Assembly (NCBI RefSeq): GCF_026196735.1
Contig: NZ_JAPHUF010000010.1
Coordinates: forward strand, 1 to 64,000
Source: Sulfurimonas sp.
GTDB taxonomy: Bacteria; Campylobacterota; Campylobacteria; Campylobacterales; Sulfurimonadaceae
Direction of reading: 5' to 3'
DNA: 64,000 nucleotides
Shown here: positions 26,151 to 33,515 of the stretch, piece after piece
Position numbering within the stretch: the first letter of the stretch is position 1
Layout of the letters: each line of letters starts with the position of its first letter
Notes under the pieces: generated by a model
What the model was told of the DNA's origin: nothing
What the model saw: the letters and a program-made list of their open reading frames with translations, nothing else
The model's database searches: none
Made by a program: the position numbers and the translations under genes

Positions 26151-27407
26151 TTGAAGTTCATAGAAGCCCTTAAACTTAGAAGCAAACTATTTTTTATTTT
26201 TATTATAATTACCATAGGACTAATATTTATTGGGATTATGGGTGCTATAAATCTTAAGTCTATGAAAAAAAATTTAGATTCTCTGTATTTTGGCTCTCTT
26301 GTGCCTGTAATAGAGCTTAATGACATCTTACAGACCTACCACGGCAGTTTAGCAAATACAATATATAAGGCAAGAAATTCAGAATTAAATATAAATGATG
26401 TAGAGTCACAGATAAATAGTTCTATTGCTAAAATAAATAAAAATTGGAATAATTATGAATCACATTTTAAAAGATATGATGAACTTCAATATATAGAGTA
26501 TGCTTCAGCTGAAATACTATCAACTAATAACTATTTTACAAAAATTTTAAAATCTGTAGCAGATGGCTATGATATAAAAGATTTATCAATTAATAATTTT
26601 GAAAGAAAAATTTCAAATATACATCAAACTATAAATAAATTAATCGCATATGAAATCAGTATTGCAAAACATGAGAGAAAGACCTTTTTGAAAATTTATG
26701 ATTCACTTCTTATTGAAGTTGGCTTCATACTTTTATTGGTCATTTTTTGTGTTATGTTTATATCGTATTATGTATTTAAAAGTATACAAGATGATCAAAC
26801 TGTATTGGAAGAAACAACTAAAAAATTAAGAATAGCAAATAAGAAACTAGAAAATGTTTCATACACTGATTCACTTACCGGCTTATACAATAGAAGATAT
26901 TTTAACCTTATATATGACAGAGAATTAAAACGCGCAAAGAGAATGAATTGCTACATAACTTTTATGATGTTAGATATTGATTACTTTAAACAGTATAATG
27001 ATGCATATGGACATATAGAAGGGGATTTTGCTCTTAAAAGTGTTGCAAAAGTTTTAAAAGATTCATTAAAGAGACCGGGGGATTATGTATTTAGACTTGG
27101 CGGCGAAGAGTTTGGCGTTCTTTTAACAGAAACAGGTGAGACAAATAGTGCAAGGTTAGCTCGCAATATTTGTGATGCAGTTCGAGAGCGTGAAATCAAA
27201 CATGAAAACTCTAAGGTTAATGAATTTGTAACTATTTCTATTGGTGTAGTCTGTTGCATTGCGGACAAAACACTTGATGAAGAGATGCTAATCACTCGTG
27301 CGGATGAGATGTTGTATAAAGCAAAAGACAGCGGAAGAGATCGTTATAACATAACAACAAATATTAGTGAAAAAACAACTAAAAAGGTAAATGAAGCAAT
27401 TGCTTAA
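26151..27407 (+). CDS. Diguanylate cyclase with periplasmic four-helix sensor
   Basis: Makes c-di-GMP from two GTP. The 418-residue protein has TM1 at about 13-34, a periplasmic helical domain of the 4HB_MCP type ('LVPVIELNDILQTYHGS'), TM2 at about 187-207, a short coiled coil, and a GGDEF domain with active site 'GGEEF' preceded by the inhibitory I-site 'RPGD' at the correct five-residue spacing. The start is TTG with AAGGGA a few bases upstream. It diverges from the Crp/Fnr gene. Its last 39 bases, including the stop, are duplicated at 30098-30136 on the far side of the IS256-ended insert. Confidence 0.92.
   Translation: MKFIEALKLRSKLFFIFIIITIGLIFIGIMGAINLKSMKKNLDSLYFGSLVPVIELNDILQTYHGSLANTIYKARNSELNINDVESQINSSIAKINKNWNNYESHFKRYDELQYIEYASAEILSTNNYFTKILKSVADGYDIKDLSINNFERKISNIHQTINKLIAYEISIAKHERKTFLKIYDSLLIEVGFILLLVIFCVMFISYYVFKSIQDDQTVLEETTKKLRIANKKLENVSYTDSLTGLYNRRYFNLIYDRELKRAKRMNCYITFMMLDIDYFKQYNDAYGHIEGDFALKSVAKVLKDSLKRPGDYVFRLGGEEFGVLLTETGETNSARLARNICDAVREREIKHENSKVNEFVTISIGVVCCIADKTLDEEMLITRADEMLYKAKDSGRDRYNITTNISEKTTKKVNEAIA
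27369..27407 (+). repeat. 39-bp direct repeat, left copy
   Basis: The last 39 bases of the diguanylate cyclase gene. It recurs at 30098-30136 with one difference (T to C at base 36). It directly abuts the left inverted repeat of the IS256-like element. Confidence 0.9.
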
Positions 27408-27466
27408 GGGACCGTTTAAAAATCTGTGTCAACCGGGTAAAATAAAAAATACCCAAAGACATACAG

Positions 27467-27764
27467 ATGAAGATAGAAATAGATGCAGAGTAATTTGCTC
27501 GTGATATAAAAGCTGGCAAGAGTATCTGCGGTAAAGATGGAACTTTAGGTTCTTTAATTAAACAACTCTCAGAAGCTGCTGAATTTAACTCAGCCGTTGA
27601 CAAGTGTTTTTCCAAATGATAACAGCTTGTTAAAATTACTATATATGGGTATTCAAAATGCTCAGAAAAAATGGACTATGCCCGTAAAGAACAGGAGCTT
27701 AACTATATGGTCTCAACTCTCTATTCATTTTAAGGAAAGATTGGATAAATCTTTGAACTTATAA
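27467..27764 (+). pseudogene. IS256-family (mutator) transposase remnant
   Basis: Two pieces of an IS256-type transposase remain. 27467-27619 reads 'MKIEIDAE', a stop, then 'FARDIKAGKSICGKDGTLG' ... 'KQLSEAAEFNS', the normal N terminus. 27624-27764, in another frame, reads 'YMGIQNAQKKWTMPVKN' ... 'FKERLDKSLNL', the normal C terminus. The central part, including the DDE catalytic residues of a roughly 400-residue enzyme, is deleted, so it cannot act on its own. The stretch 27408-27904 holds no other gene. Confidence 0.8.
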
Positions 27765-27782
27765 AATTTTATTTAATTTCTT

Positions 27783-27811
27783 TAACTGCTTTGTTTCACT
27801 CAAAGCAGTTA
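27783..27811. terminator. Strong hairpin after the transposase remnant
   Basis: A perfect 11-bp stem (TAACTGCTTTG / CAAAGCAGTTA) with a seven-base loop, followed by GAAGATGAGTTTTT on the plus strand. The run of T is displaced, so it may be a terminator insulating the cassette from upstream transcription or simply a stable hairpin. Confidence 0.45.
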
Positions 27812-27904
27812 GAAGATGAGTTTTTAACTTGTGTTATAATTCAATTACTAAGAGTTGCAACAAAAAAGATGATTGAATATCCGAATAAAAGGCATTAAAA
27901 TATA

Positions 27905-28237
27905 ATGAAACCGTATCTTATAATTATTTTAATTGCTTTTCATTTATTTAGTAGTAGTGCCTATGCAACAAAATCTTTTATAGATAAAGACCATTTTCAT
28001 AATGATTTTCATAAGTGTTCTATCCACGAACACCAACACCAACATTTTCATAACGGTTCTAATCATCAACATAAGCATAGTCATTCACAAGTCAATATAA
28101 ATTATGTTGATTTTTTTACAGATACTCACAATATAAATTTATATGACTTAACAAATTTAAGACAAACATATTTAGAAACTGTTTCTTTGGTTCCAAATCC
28201 AATCTTAGAGTCACTTTTTCGTCCTCCAATATCATAA
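27905..28237 (+). CDS. Histidine-rich exported protein
   Basis: A 110-residue protein with an N-terminal signal peptide ('LIIILIAFHLFSSSAYA') and a central His cluster ('HEHQHQHFHNGSNHQHKHSH') likely to bind a transition metal such as nickel, copper, cobalt or zinc. No enzyme motif is visible. I do not recognise a named family; small His-rich exported proteins often sit with HupE/UreJ or metal-efflux genes. It is the first intact gene of the IS256-bounded cassette; AAAAGG lies about 12 bases before the ATG. The metal role is inferred from composition and neighbours. Confidence 0.75.
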   Translation: MKPYLIIILIAFHLFSSSAYATKSFIDKDHFHNDFHKCSIHEHQHQHFHNGSNHQHKHSHSQVNINYVDFFTDTHNINLYDLTNLRQTYLETVSLVPNPILESLFRPPIS

Positions 28238-28283
28238 TCTTCAACTTCACTTATTTTATAAATTGTTAATTAAAAGGATAAAA

Positions 28284-29060
28284 ATGAAAATATTTTTTAT
28301 ATTTATCGCTATTTTTATGCTAAAAAGTATTGCTTATGCACATGGCATATCTGAGGCTGATAAATTAGCGATGATTGAGGGTGGAAACCTTCGTTATATT
28401 TGGTTGGGTGCCACCCATATGTTGTCAGGTTATGACCATTTACTTTTTTTATTTGGTGTTGTATTTTTTCTTACTTCTACTAAAGATATTGTAAAGTTTG
28501 TTACAGTTTTTACTATTGGGCATAGTATCACTTTGATATTTGCTACTTATATGAAAATAACTGCAAACTACTATTTAATAGATGCTGTTATAGCAATTAG
28601 TGTTATATATAAAGCATTTGATAATAATAAAGGATTTCCAAATTACTTAGGTGTTAAATCTCCAAATTTATTACTTATGGTTTTAATATTCGGACTAATT
28701 CATGGTTTTGGACTCTCAACAAGGCTACAGCAGTTACCATTAGCCGAGCAAAGCGGAGATATGTTACTAAATATCATATCTTTTAATTTAGGTGTTGAAT
28801 TTGGACAAATATTTGCACTTATATTTATGCTAATTGCACTAAATATTTGGAGAAAAAGAGCATCTTTTGAGAGACTAAGCCGTGTGGCTAATCATCTGTT
28901 GATGTTTTTAGGTTTTATGTTGTTGTTGATGCAATTGCATGGATATTTACACACTACATACGAGGAAGAGTTTGGATTTAATAAAGATGAACATGCTCAT
29001 ATACATATAGAGCAAGAAGCTAAAGTATTAAAAAACTCATCTCATGATAGTATCTATTAA
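28284..29060 (+). CDS. HupE/UreJ-type membrane protein
   Basis: A 258-residue membrane protein with a cleavable-looking N terminus ending before 'AHGISEADK' and about seven hydrophobic segments. It carries the HupE/UreJ_2 hallmarks 'GATHMLSGYDHLLFLFGV' and 'LIHGFGLSTRL' plus a late 'MQLHGYLH'; intramembrane His/Asp residues of this kind bind nickel or cobalt in HupE-like transporters. The C-terminal tail is His-rich ('DEHAHIHIEQ'). The ATG at 28284 follows AAAAGGA; an in-frame TTG at 28263 is less likely. Metal identity and direction of transport cannot be told from the sequence. Confidence 0.82.
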   Translation: MKIFFIFIAIFMLKSIAYAHGISEADKLAMIEGGNLRYIWLGATHMLSGYDHLLFLFGVVFFLTSTKDIVKFVTVFTIGHSITLIFATYMKITANYYLIDAVIAISVIYKAFDNNKGFPNYLGVKSPNLLLMVLIFGLIHGFGLSTRLQQLPLAEQSGDMLLNIISFNLGVEFGQIFALIFMLIALNIWRKRASFERLSRVANHLLMFLGFMLLLMQLHGYLHTTYEEEFGFNKDEHAHIHIEQEAKVLKNSSHDSIY

Positions 29061-29072
29061 AAGGAAAGATAA

Positions 29073-29210
29073 ATGATACAAACAAAAAAAGTATTAACAG
29101 TATTAGCAATAGGATTTTTTCTTATTGCTATAGTTGGGTGTTCAGACCATGGTCACTCTCACGATAAAGATGGTGGTCATACACCAACAAAACATGAAAC
29201 AATAGGGTAA
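29073..29210 (+). CDS. Small histidine-rich lipoprotein
   Basis: A 45-residue protein preceded by AAAGGAAAG. A lipoprotein signal ends 'FFLIAIVGC', and the mature part is only about 25 residues: 'SDHGHSHDKDGGHTPTKHE'. The motif GHSHDxDGGH is repeated in the next gene, so the two probably bind the same metal at the membrane. No family name is known to me. Confidence 0.7.
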   Translation: MIQTKKVLTVLAIGFFLIAIVGCSDHGHSHDKDGGHTPTKHETIG

Positions 29211-29222
29211 AAAGGAACTCAT

Positions 29223-29582
29223 ATGAAAAAATTAATTAAGACAATGATTATGACAATAGCATTAACTACTACAACTGTATTTGCTGGTTCTGGACATTCT
29301 CATGATGCAGATGGTGGTCATAGTTATCAAGCACCTGTAAATAAAACAGTTGCAAAAGAAAAAGCACTTAATGTGGTAAACTCTTTTGTCAAAAAAAATG
29401 TAATTGATAAAAGTTGGTCATCATCAAATATTGATACAGCAGAGAAAAAAGTTTCTCATGGCAATGAAGAATGGGTTGTGATTTTTATTAACAATAAAAT
29501 AGATGATAAAAAGAAACAAAAACTTTATGTTTTTTTGACACTATCAGGAAGATATATCGCTGCTAATTATACAGGTAAATAA
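29223..29582 (+). CDS. Exported protein with N-terminal HSHD metal motif (DUF6488-like)
   Basis: A 119-residue protein with a signal peptide ('MTIALTTTTVFAGSG'). Right after the cleavage site comes 'GHSHDADGGHSY', almost the same as in the lipoprotein just upstream. The remaining 80 residues look like a small alpha/beta domain ('EEWVVIFINNKIDDKKKQKLYVFLTLSGRYI') and resemble what I remember of the DUF6488 family; that name is from memory and unchecked. The SD AAAGGA precedes the ATG. It probably binds metal in the periplasm as part of the cassette. Confidence 0.75.
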   Translation: MKKLIKTMIMTIALTTTTVFAGSGHSHDADGGHSYQAPVNKTVAKEKALNVVNSFVKKNVIDKSWSSSNIDTAEKKVSHGNEEWVVIFINNKIDDKKKQKLYVFLTLSGRYIAANYTGK

Positions 29583-29588
29583 GTACTG

Positions 29589-29615
29589 AACAAGTCTGTA
29601 TCATTCAGGCTTGTT
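29589..29615 (+). terminator. Possible terminator inside the cassette
   Basis: AACAAG and CTTGTT flank CTG...CAG to form an interrupted stem of about nine pairs, starting seven bases after the preceding stop and followed by a short TTTACT. There is no long T-run, so termination is uncertain. Confidence 0.35.
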
Positions 29616-29640
29616 TACTAAATTATAGAGGAAACTAAAA

Positions 29641-29988
29641 TTGTCTTATTACATCATAAAGCTCTTAATTACTACATTTTTAATTGTATTGATTTCTGAA
29701 ATTGCTAAAAGAAGTAGTTTAGCAGGTGCGATATTGGCTGCTATTCCGTTAGTGTCAATATTGGCAATGATATGGATGTATATAGATACAAATGATAGTA
29801 GTAGTGCAGTAGAATTTTCAAACTCTATTGTATGGCTGATTGTCCCGTCGATGACATTATTTATTGCTTTCCCGATTCTTGTTAAAAGGGGATTGAGCTT
29901 TTACCCAAGTTTGTCTATTGCTATATTGATGACTATTTTAGCTTACTATAGTGTTATATTTGTTCTTACTAAGCTTGGCATTAGATGA
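29641..29988 (+). CDS. DUF3147-type small membrane protein
   Basis: A 115-residue integral membrane protein with four hydrophobic segments ('LLITTFLIVLISEIA', 'AGAILAAIPLVSILAMIWMY', 'SIVWLIVPSMTLFIAFPILV', 'SLSIAILMTILAYYSVIFVL'). The pattern 'SEIAKRSSLAGAILAAIPLV' is that of DUF3147, a family of unknown function often encoded near metal-related genes. The start is TTG with GAGGA upstream. It is the last gene before the right inverted repeat, so it travels with the element. Confidence 0.75.
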   Translation: MSYYIIKLLITTFLIVLISEIAKRSSLAGAILAAIPLVSILAMIWMYIDTNDSSSAVEFSNSIVWLIVPSMTLFIAFPILVKRGLSFYPSLSIAILMTILAYYSVIFVLTKLGIR

Positions 29989-30097
29989 TACCCACAAGGC
30001 TTAAGGCATCAATAGGCACCGTAATAGTAATTTTATTAAATATTATGATACAATTTTAGGAATTACTTGATACTGACACAGATTATTGAACACTACC

Positions 30098-30136
30098 GAA
30101 AAAACAACTAAAAAGGTAAATGAAGCAATTGCCTAA
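30098..30136 (+). repeat. 39-bp direct repeat, right copy
   Basis: Matches 27369-27407 at 38 of 39 positions. It directly follows the right inverted repeat of the IS256-like segment and overlaps the stop codon of the SUI1-like gene on the minus strand. Confidence 0.9.
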
Positions 30137-30477
30137 TGGCCGTGTTTAAACCTAAAGCCTTCTGAAACAAGAAGCGCTCTTATTTTATCTTTTAATTCAC
30201 CTTGAAATTCCATCCATCCATCTTTAAAACTCCCACCACAACCAAGTTTCTTTTTTAAAGTTTTAAGTATTGCCGTAGAATCATTTATAGGCATCTGAAA
30301 TTCACCAACCAATGTCACTGTTTTTCCACGGCGTTTCTCTTTTTTGAAGATTAAAAAATGCTTAGAAGGCTCTAGAATCTCATTTGATACGGTAGTTTTT
30401 CTCGGAGATTTGATTTCTGCCCAGCCGTCATCTATGTCAGCACCTATAAAAAGGTCCAGTTTTTTACCTCTACTCAT
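30133..30477 (-). CDS. SUI1/YciH-type translation initiation factor
   Basis: A 114-residue protein of the eIF1/SUI1 family. The C-terminal domain carries the family core 'RGKTVTLVGEF', 'LKTLKKKLGCGGSFKDGWME' and 'LKDKIRALLVSEGFRFK'. The N-terminal 40 residues are a short bacterial extension. In bacteria such YciH-like proteins bind the small ribosomal subunit and influence start-codon choice, which is of interest given the unusual starts elsewhere in this window. The gene ends inside the right copy of the 39-bp repeat, so the insertion left its coding region intact. Confidence 0.88.
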   Translation of the reverse strand: MSRGKKLDLFIGADIDDGWAEIKSPRKTTVSNEILEPSKHFLIFKKEKRRGKTVTLVGEFQMPINDSTAILKTLKKKLGCGGSFKDGWMEFQGELKDKIRALLVSEGFRFKHGH

Positions 30478-30546
30478 TATCTTCCCTTATTAAATCTCAT
30501 AAAACCTTAACAAAGTCAAGATTTTATTCAGTCACTAAAGCTTTGC

Positions 30547-30774
30547 CTATTGGCAAGAAGAAGTCGTTTCGACTTCTAGGTACTTAAAACGAGGAACTAT
30601 CTTGCCGTCTACTTCGATTTCTTCAAAAAACATAGTGTATGGTCTGACCCATAGGTTTTCATCACCGTACATTGTTCGGTATAAAACCATAAGCTCTTCT
30701 GTCTCGCTATGTCTTACGGTGTCTATGACTTCATAGCGATTACCTTTGTAATGCTCATAGATACCGGTTTTCAT
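30547..30774 (-). CDS. DUF1653 domain protein
   Basis: A 75-residue protein that matches the DUF1653 pattern closely: 'GIYEHYKGNRYEVIDTVRHS', 'VLYRTMYGDENLWVRPYTMF' and 'VPRFKYLE'. Function is unknown; the domain is small, cytoplasmic and beta-rich. It directly follows the DUF5718-like gene, with only two bases between, so the two are co-transcribed. Confidence 0.85.
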   Translation of the reverse strand: MKTGIYEHYKGNRYEVIDTVRHSETEELMVLYRTMYGDENLWVRPYTMFFEEIEVDGKIVPRFKYLEVETTSSCQ

Positions 30775-30776
30775 AA

Positions 30777-31613
30777 TTAAAGTACTTTTTGAGCCAATAC
30801 ACTCATATTGGTTCTGTCATAAGAGCTGTTTTGAACACTTTTTAAAACATCATCAGAAGTGATGTTTTTTGCATTGTAAACAACAATAACAACTTCATCG
30901 CCGGATTTTAAAAATGTAGTCTCTCCATATGGAGTGTATCTTGTAGCGCCTATGCTGATAATTGCTTCTTTTGGATATTGACATGTAGATATATATTCAC
31001 TCAAAGGTTCTAGCGGACCAAAGTCTTTTTGTGTGTTTATTTGATTGACCATCCATGCTTCTAGTTTTTCATAAAAATAGCTGTAACCGCTTAGCTCAAC
31101 ATCTTCACCGTAAGCGTGAACTTTGCCATCACGACGCAAGAAACTGCAAATAGAGTAGTTGTCCATGACTCCGCCATCGCTAAATTTATCGATTGCAATT
31201 AGGTTGTCACTGATGCCTTTAGAAGCTTCACCCCAATTTTTCTTGTCGCTAATCTTGCTTGCACCTGCCTCGCGGATAGAGCAGTCATTGTATGCGCCAA
31301 AGTGAGTTGGGATTATTTTTGATAATTTGTTATCTTTATATTCAAGTCTACATGTAAGTCCAACTTCCGGTTCAGCTTGAACATTTACATCTGTTTGAGG
31401 AAGCTTAATAGTTGTATTTGAAATAGGGTAGGTAGTTAAAATATCTTTGGCAGAGGCTACCGGCTTTGGAAGATAAAAAGGAAACATTCCTTTTGGAGCC
31501 GCTTCATCTGCAGTGATAATATCTTTAAAATCTTCGAGTTCACCAGCTTGAGCTAAATGAAGAGCAAAGTTTCCTGCAATTCCTAGTCCCAAAAAGTTTT
31601 TATAATCTTGCAT
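30777..31613 (-). CDS. DUF5718-like protein
   Basis: A 278-residue cytoplasmic protein beginning 'MQDYKNFLGLGIAGNFALHL', which I associate with the DUF5718 family found mainly in Campylobacterota. The middle ('SDNLIAIDKFSDGGVMDNYS', 'GDEVVIVVYNAKNIT') suggests a fold related to fumarylacetoacetate hydrolase, but no activity is established. The start at 31613 is chosen because AAGG at 31620-31623 is six bases away; the ATG at 31619 touches that site and would be too close. It lies between the YbiT-type ATPase and the DUF1653 gene on the same strand. Confidence 0.78.
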   Translation of the reverse strand: MQDYKNFLGLGIAGNFALHLAQAGELEDFKDIITADEAAPKGMFPFYLPKPVASAKDILTTYPISNTTIKLPQTDVNVQAEPEVGLTCRLEYKDNKLSKIIPTHFGAYNDCSIREAGASKISDKKNWGEASKGISDNLIAIDKFSDGGVMDNYSICSFLRRDGKVHAYGEDVELSGYSYFYEKLEAWMVNQINTQKDFGPLEPLSEYISTCQYPKEAIISIGATRYTPYGETTFLKSGDEVVIVVYNAKNITSDDVLKSVQNSSYDRTNMSVLAQKVL

Positions 31614-31636
31614 CAACATCCTTAATAAAAATTATA

Positions 31637-33238
31637 TTATTTTGCTTGTTTAGACTCAGCATACTCTTCATAAGAGCCTTGAAAGTCTGTTATGCTTCCA
31701 TCTGGATGGATTTCAATAATTCTACTAGCAAATGCATCTAAAAGCTCACGGTCATGAGATACACAGATAACATTTCCTTTAAAGCTTAAAAGTGCTTCAC
31801 CAAGTGCCACAATAGCTTCAAGGTCAAGGTGATTCGAAGGCTCATCAAGAATTAAGAAGTTTCCACCCTCAAGCATCATCTTAGAAAGCATCATTCTGTG
31901 TTTTTCACCACCTGATATGCTTACAACAGATTTTTCTTGCTGTTCACCGCTGAAAAGCATACGACCAAGACAGTTACGAATCTCTGCAATATCGCGTTTA
32001 GGATCAAAAGCTCTTAACCAATCATAAAGAGTACCGTCTCCCTTGATAATATCTGCCGTATCTTGCGGAAAGTAGCTGTTTTCAATAGTAGCACCCCAAT
32101 GAACTTCACCGGAACTCGGTTTCATCTCTTCCATTATAATTTTAAGCAGGGTAGTTTTACCAACACCATTTGGTCCTATAAGTGCAACTTTTTCACCCGG
32201 AATAAATTTTAAATTTACATCTTTTAAAACTTCATTTCCATCAGGATATGTGTGATTGATACCGACTAAGGTAAGAGCCTCGTCACCCATCTCTCTTTTT
32301 GCTTTAAAAACAATGCTTGGGTCACGGCGAGATGAAGGCTTTATATCTTCAATAACAAGTTTATCAAGCTGTTTTTGACGAGAAGTTGCTTGTTTGGCTT
32401 TTGATGCATTTGCTGAGAAACGACGAACAAAAGCTTCTAGTTGTTCTTTTTCTTTTTCTTTTTTAGCGTTGTTAAGTTCATTTTGTTGAGCAATAATATT
32501 TGCTGCTATATACCAATCATCAAAATTACCTGTAAATTCGCGGATTTTTTGGTAATCAACATCAAGTATATTTGTAACTACTGCATTTAAAAAGTGTCTG
32601 TCGTGTGAGATAACAACCATAGTACCTTCATGACGCTGAAGTTCATCTTCTAGCCAGCTAATAGTCTCGATGTCAAGGTTGTTTGTAGGCTCATCTAGAA
32701 ACAGTACATCCGGCTTAGGATATAAAACCTGAGCAAGAAGAACCTTGAATTTATCAGCACTGTCTAGTGTGCTCATAAGATTTTGATGTTTATCTGCTGC
32801 AATACCAACATTTTCAAGTATTTTAGCAATGTTAACATCATACTCATATGTAGGATCTTCTTCAACAGAGATAACTTCTAGCTCAGCTAAACGGTTGTTT
32901 ACTGCATCATCTTCGAAGTCACCATTTGCATAAAGATCTTCTTTTTCTTTGATGGCATCAAATAGTCTTTTGTTACCATAAAGAACAGCATCAGCAATAG
33001 TAAAGTCTTCAAAAGCAAATTGATTTTGCCCTAATACACCTACTTTTAGACCATTTTCAATACTGATGTCACCTTCGTATTCATCTATCTGACCAGAAAG
33101 GATTTTTAAAAAAGTTGTTTTTCCGGCACCATTAGCACCAATCAGACCATATCTTTTATGACGGTCTAGTTTTAGATTTATGTCTTGAAATAGAACTCTA
33201 TTTCCATAGCGCATTATTAAATTGTTCACACTTACCAT
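31637..33238 (-). CDS. ybiT: ABC-F ATPase of the YbiT subfamily
   Basis: A 533-residue soluble protein with two ABC domains joined by a charged, Lys/Glu-rich linker (about 240-300). Domain 1 has Walker A 'GANGAGKTT' and Walker B 'VLFLDEPTNNLD'; domain 2 has 'GPNGVGKTT', signature 'ISGGEKHRM' and 'FLILDEPSNHLD'. The start 'VSVNNLIMRYGNRVLFQDI', the 'LGQNQFAFEDFTIADAV' segment and 'RRFSANASKAKQATSRQKQ' match E. coli YbiT. ABC-F proteins act on the ribosomal exit site to help stalled translation. There are no membrane segments, so it is not a transporter. Confidence 0.93.
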   Translation of the reverse strand: MVSVNNLIMRYGNRVLFQDINLKLDRHKRYGLIGANGAGKTTFLKILSGQIDEYEGDISIENGLKVGVLGQNQFAFEDFTIADAVLYGNKRLFDAIKEKEDLYANGDFEDDAVNNRLAELEVISVEEDPTYEYDVNIAKILENVGIAADKHQNLMSTLDSADKFKVLLAQVLYPKPDVLFLDEPTNNLDIETISWLEDELQRHEGTMVVISHDRHFLNAVVTNILDVDYQKIREFTGNFDDWYIAANIIAQQNELNNAKKEKEKEQLEAFVRRFSANASKAKQATSRQKQLDKLVIEDIKPSSRRDPSIVFKAKREMGDEALTLVGINHTYPDGNEVLKDVNLKFIPGEKVALIGPNGVGKTTLLKIIMEEMKPSSGEVHWGATIENSYFPQDTADIIKGDGTLYDWLRAFDPKRDIAEIRNCLGRMLFSGEQQEKSVVSISGGEKHRMMLSKMMLEGGNFLILDEPSNHLDLEAIVALGEALLSFKGNVICVSHDRELLDAFASRIIEIHPDGSITDFQGSYEEYAESKQAK

Positions 33239-33357
33239 GATTATTCCTGCTATATAGGCCGCTTATTATTCAATAAAATTAAAAAGATACTCAGTGAAAG
33301 AGCGTGCCTATTATTTTTCGGAATTATATCTAAGTGTTGTTTAAAAGATGATTATTT

Positions 33358-33498
33358 TTAATCAGAAGATTTGTCTTTGCCCTCTTCAAACAGTCTTGAA
33401 ATATCGCTTGTTATACTGTCAACACCTTCATTAAACTCTTTTGTACTACATCCTGTAAATACAAGTATAAGTGATAAAATTAAAAATAAATTTTTCAT
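33358..33498 (-). CDS. Small lipoprotein
   Basis: A 46-residue lipoprotein: signal ending 'LILVFTGC', then 'STKEFNEGVDSITSDISRLF' and an acidic tail. AAGGAG precedes the ATG at a good distance. The pattern (CSTK...GV...I..DI) resembles small entericidin-like or other short envelope lipoproteins, but no family is assigned. It lies 17 bases downstream of the mqo stop on the same strand and may share its transcript. Confidence 0.7.
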   Translation of the reverse strand: MKNLFLILSLILVFTGCSTKEFNEGVDSITSDISRLFEEGKDKSSD

Positions 33499-33515
33499 AA
33501 TTATTGCTCCTTTTA

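Larger units (their letters stand above)
27408..30097. mobile_element. IS256-ended 2.69-kb insertion carrying a metal-type gene cassette
   Basis: The segment is bounded by inverted repeats: 27408-27431 and the complement of 30074-30097 agree at 19 of 24 positions, including the shared run ATCTGTGTCA. Immediately outside both ends lies the 39-bp direct repeat. Inside, the left end holds a decayed IS256-family transposase; the rest holds five small genes (His-rich exported protein, HupE/UreJ-type protein, His-rich small lipoprotein, a second His-rich exported protein and a DUF3147-type membrane protein). The ancestral state would be the cyclase gene meeting the SUI1-like gene tail to tail. IS256 elements normally duplicate 8-9 bp, so the long duplication is unexplained. 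Confidence 0.75.
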
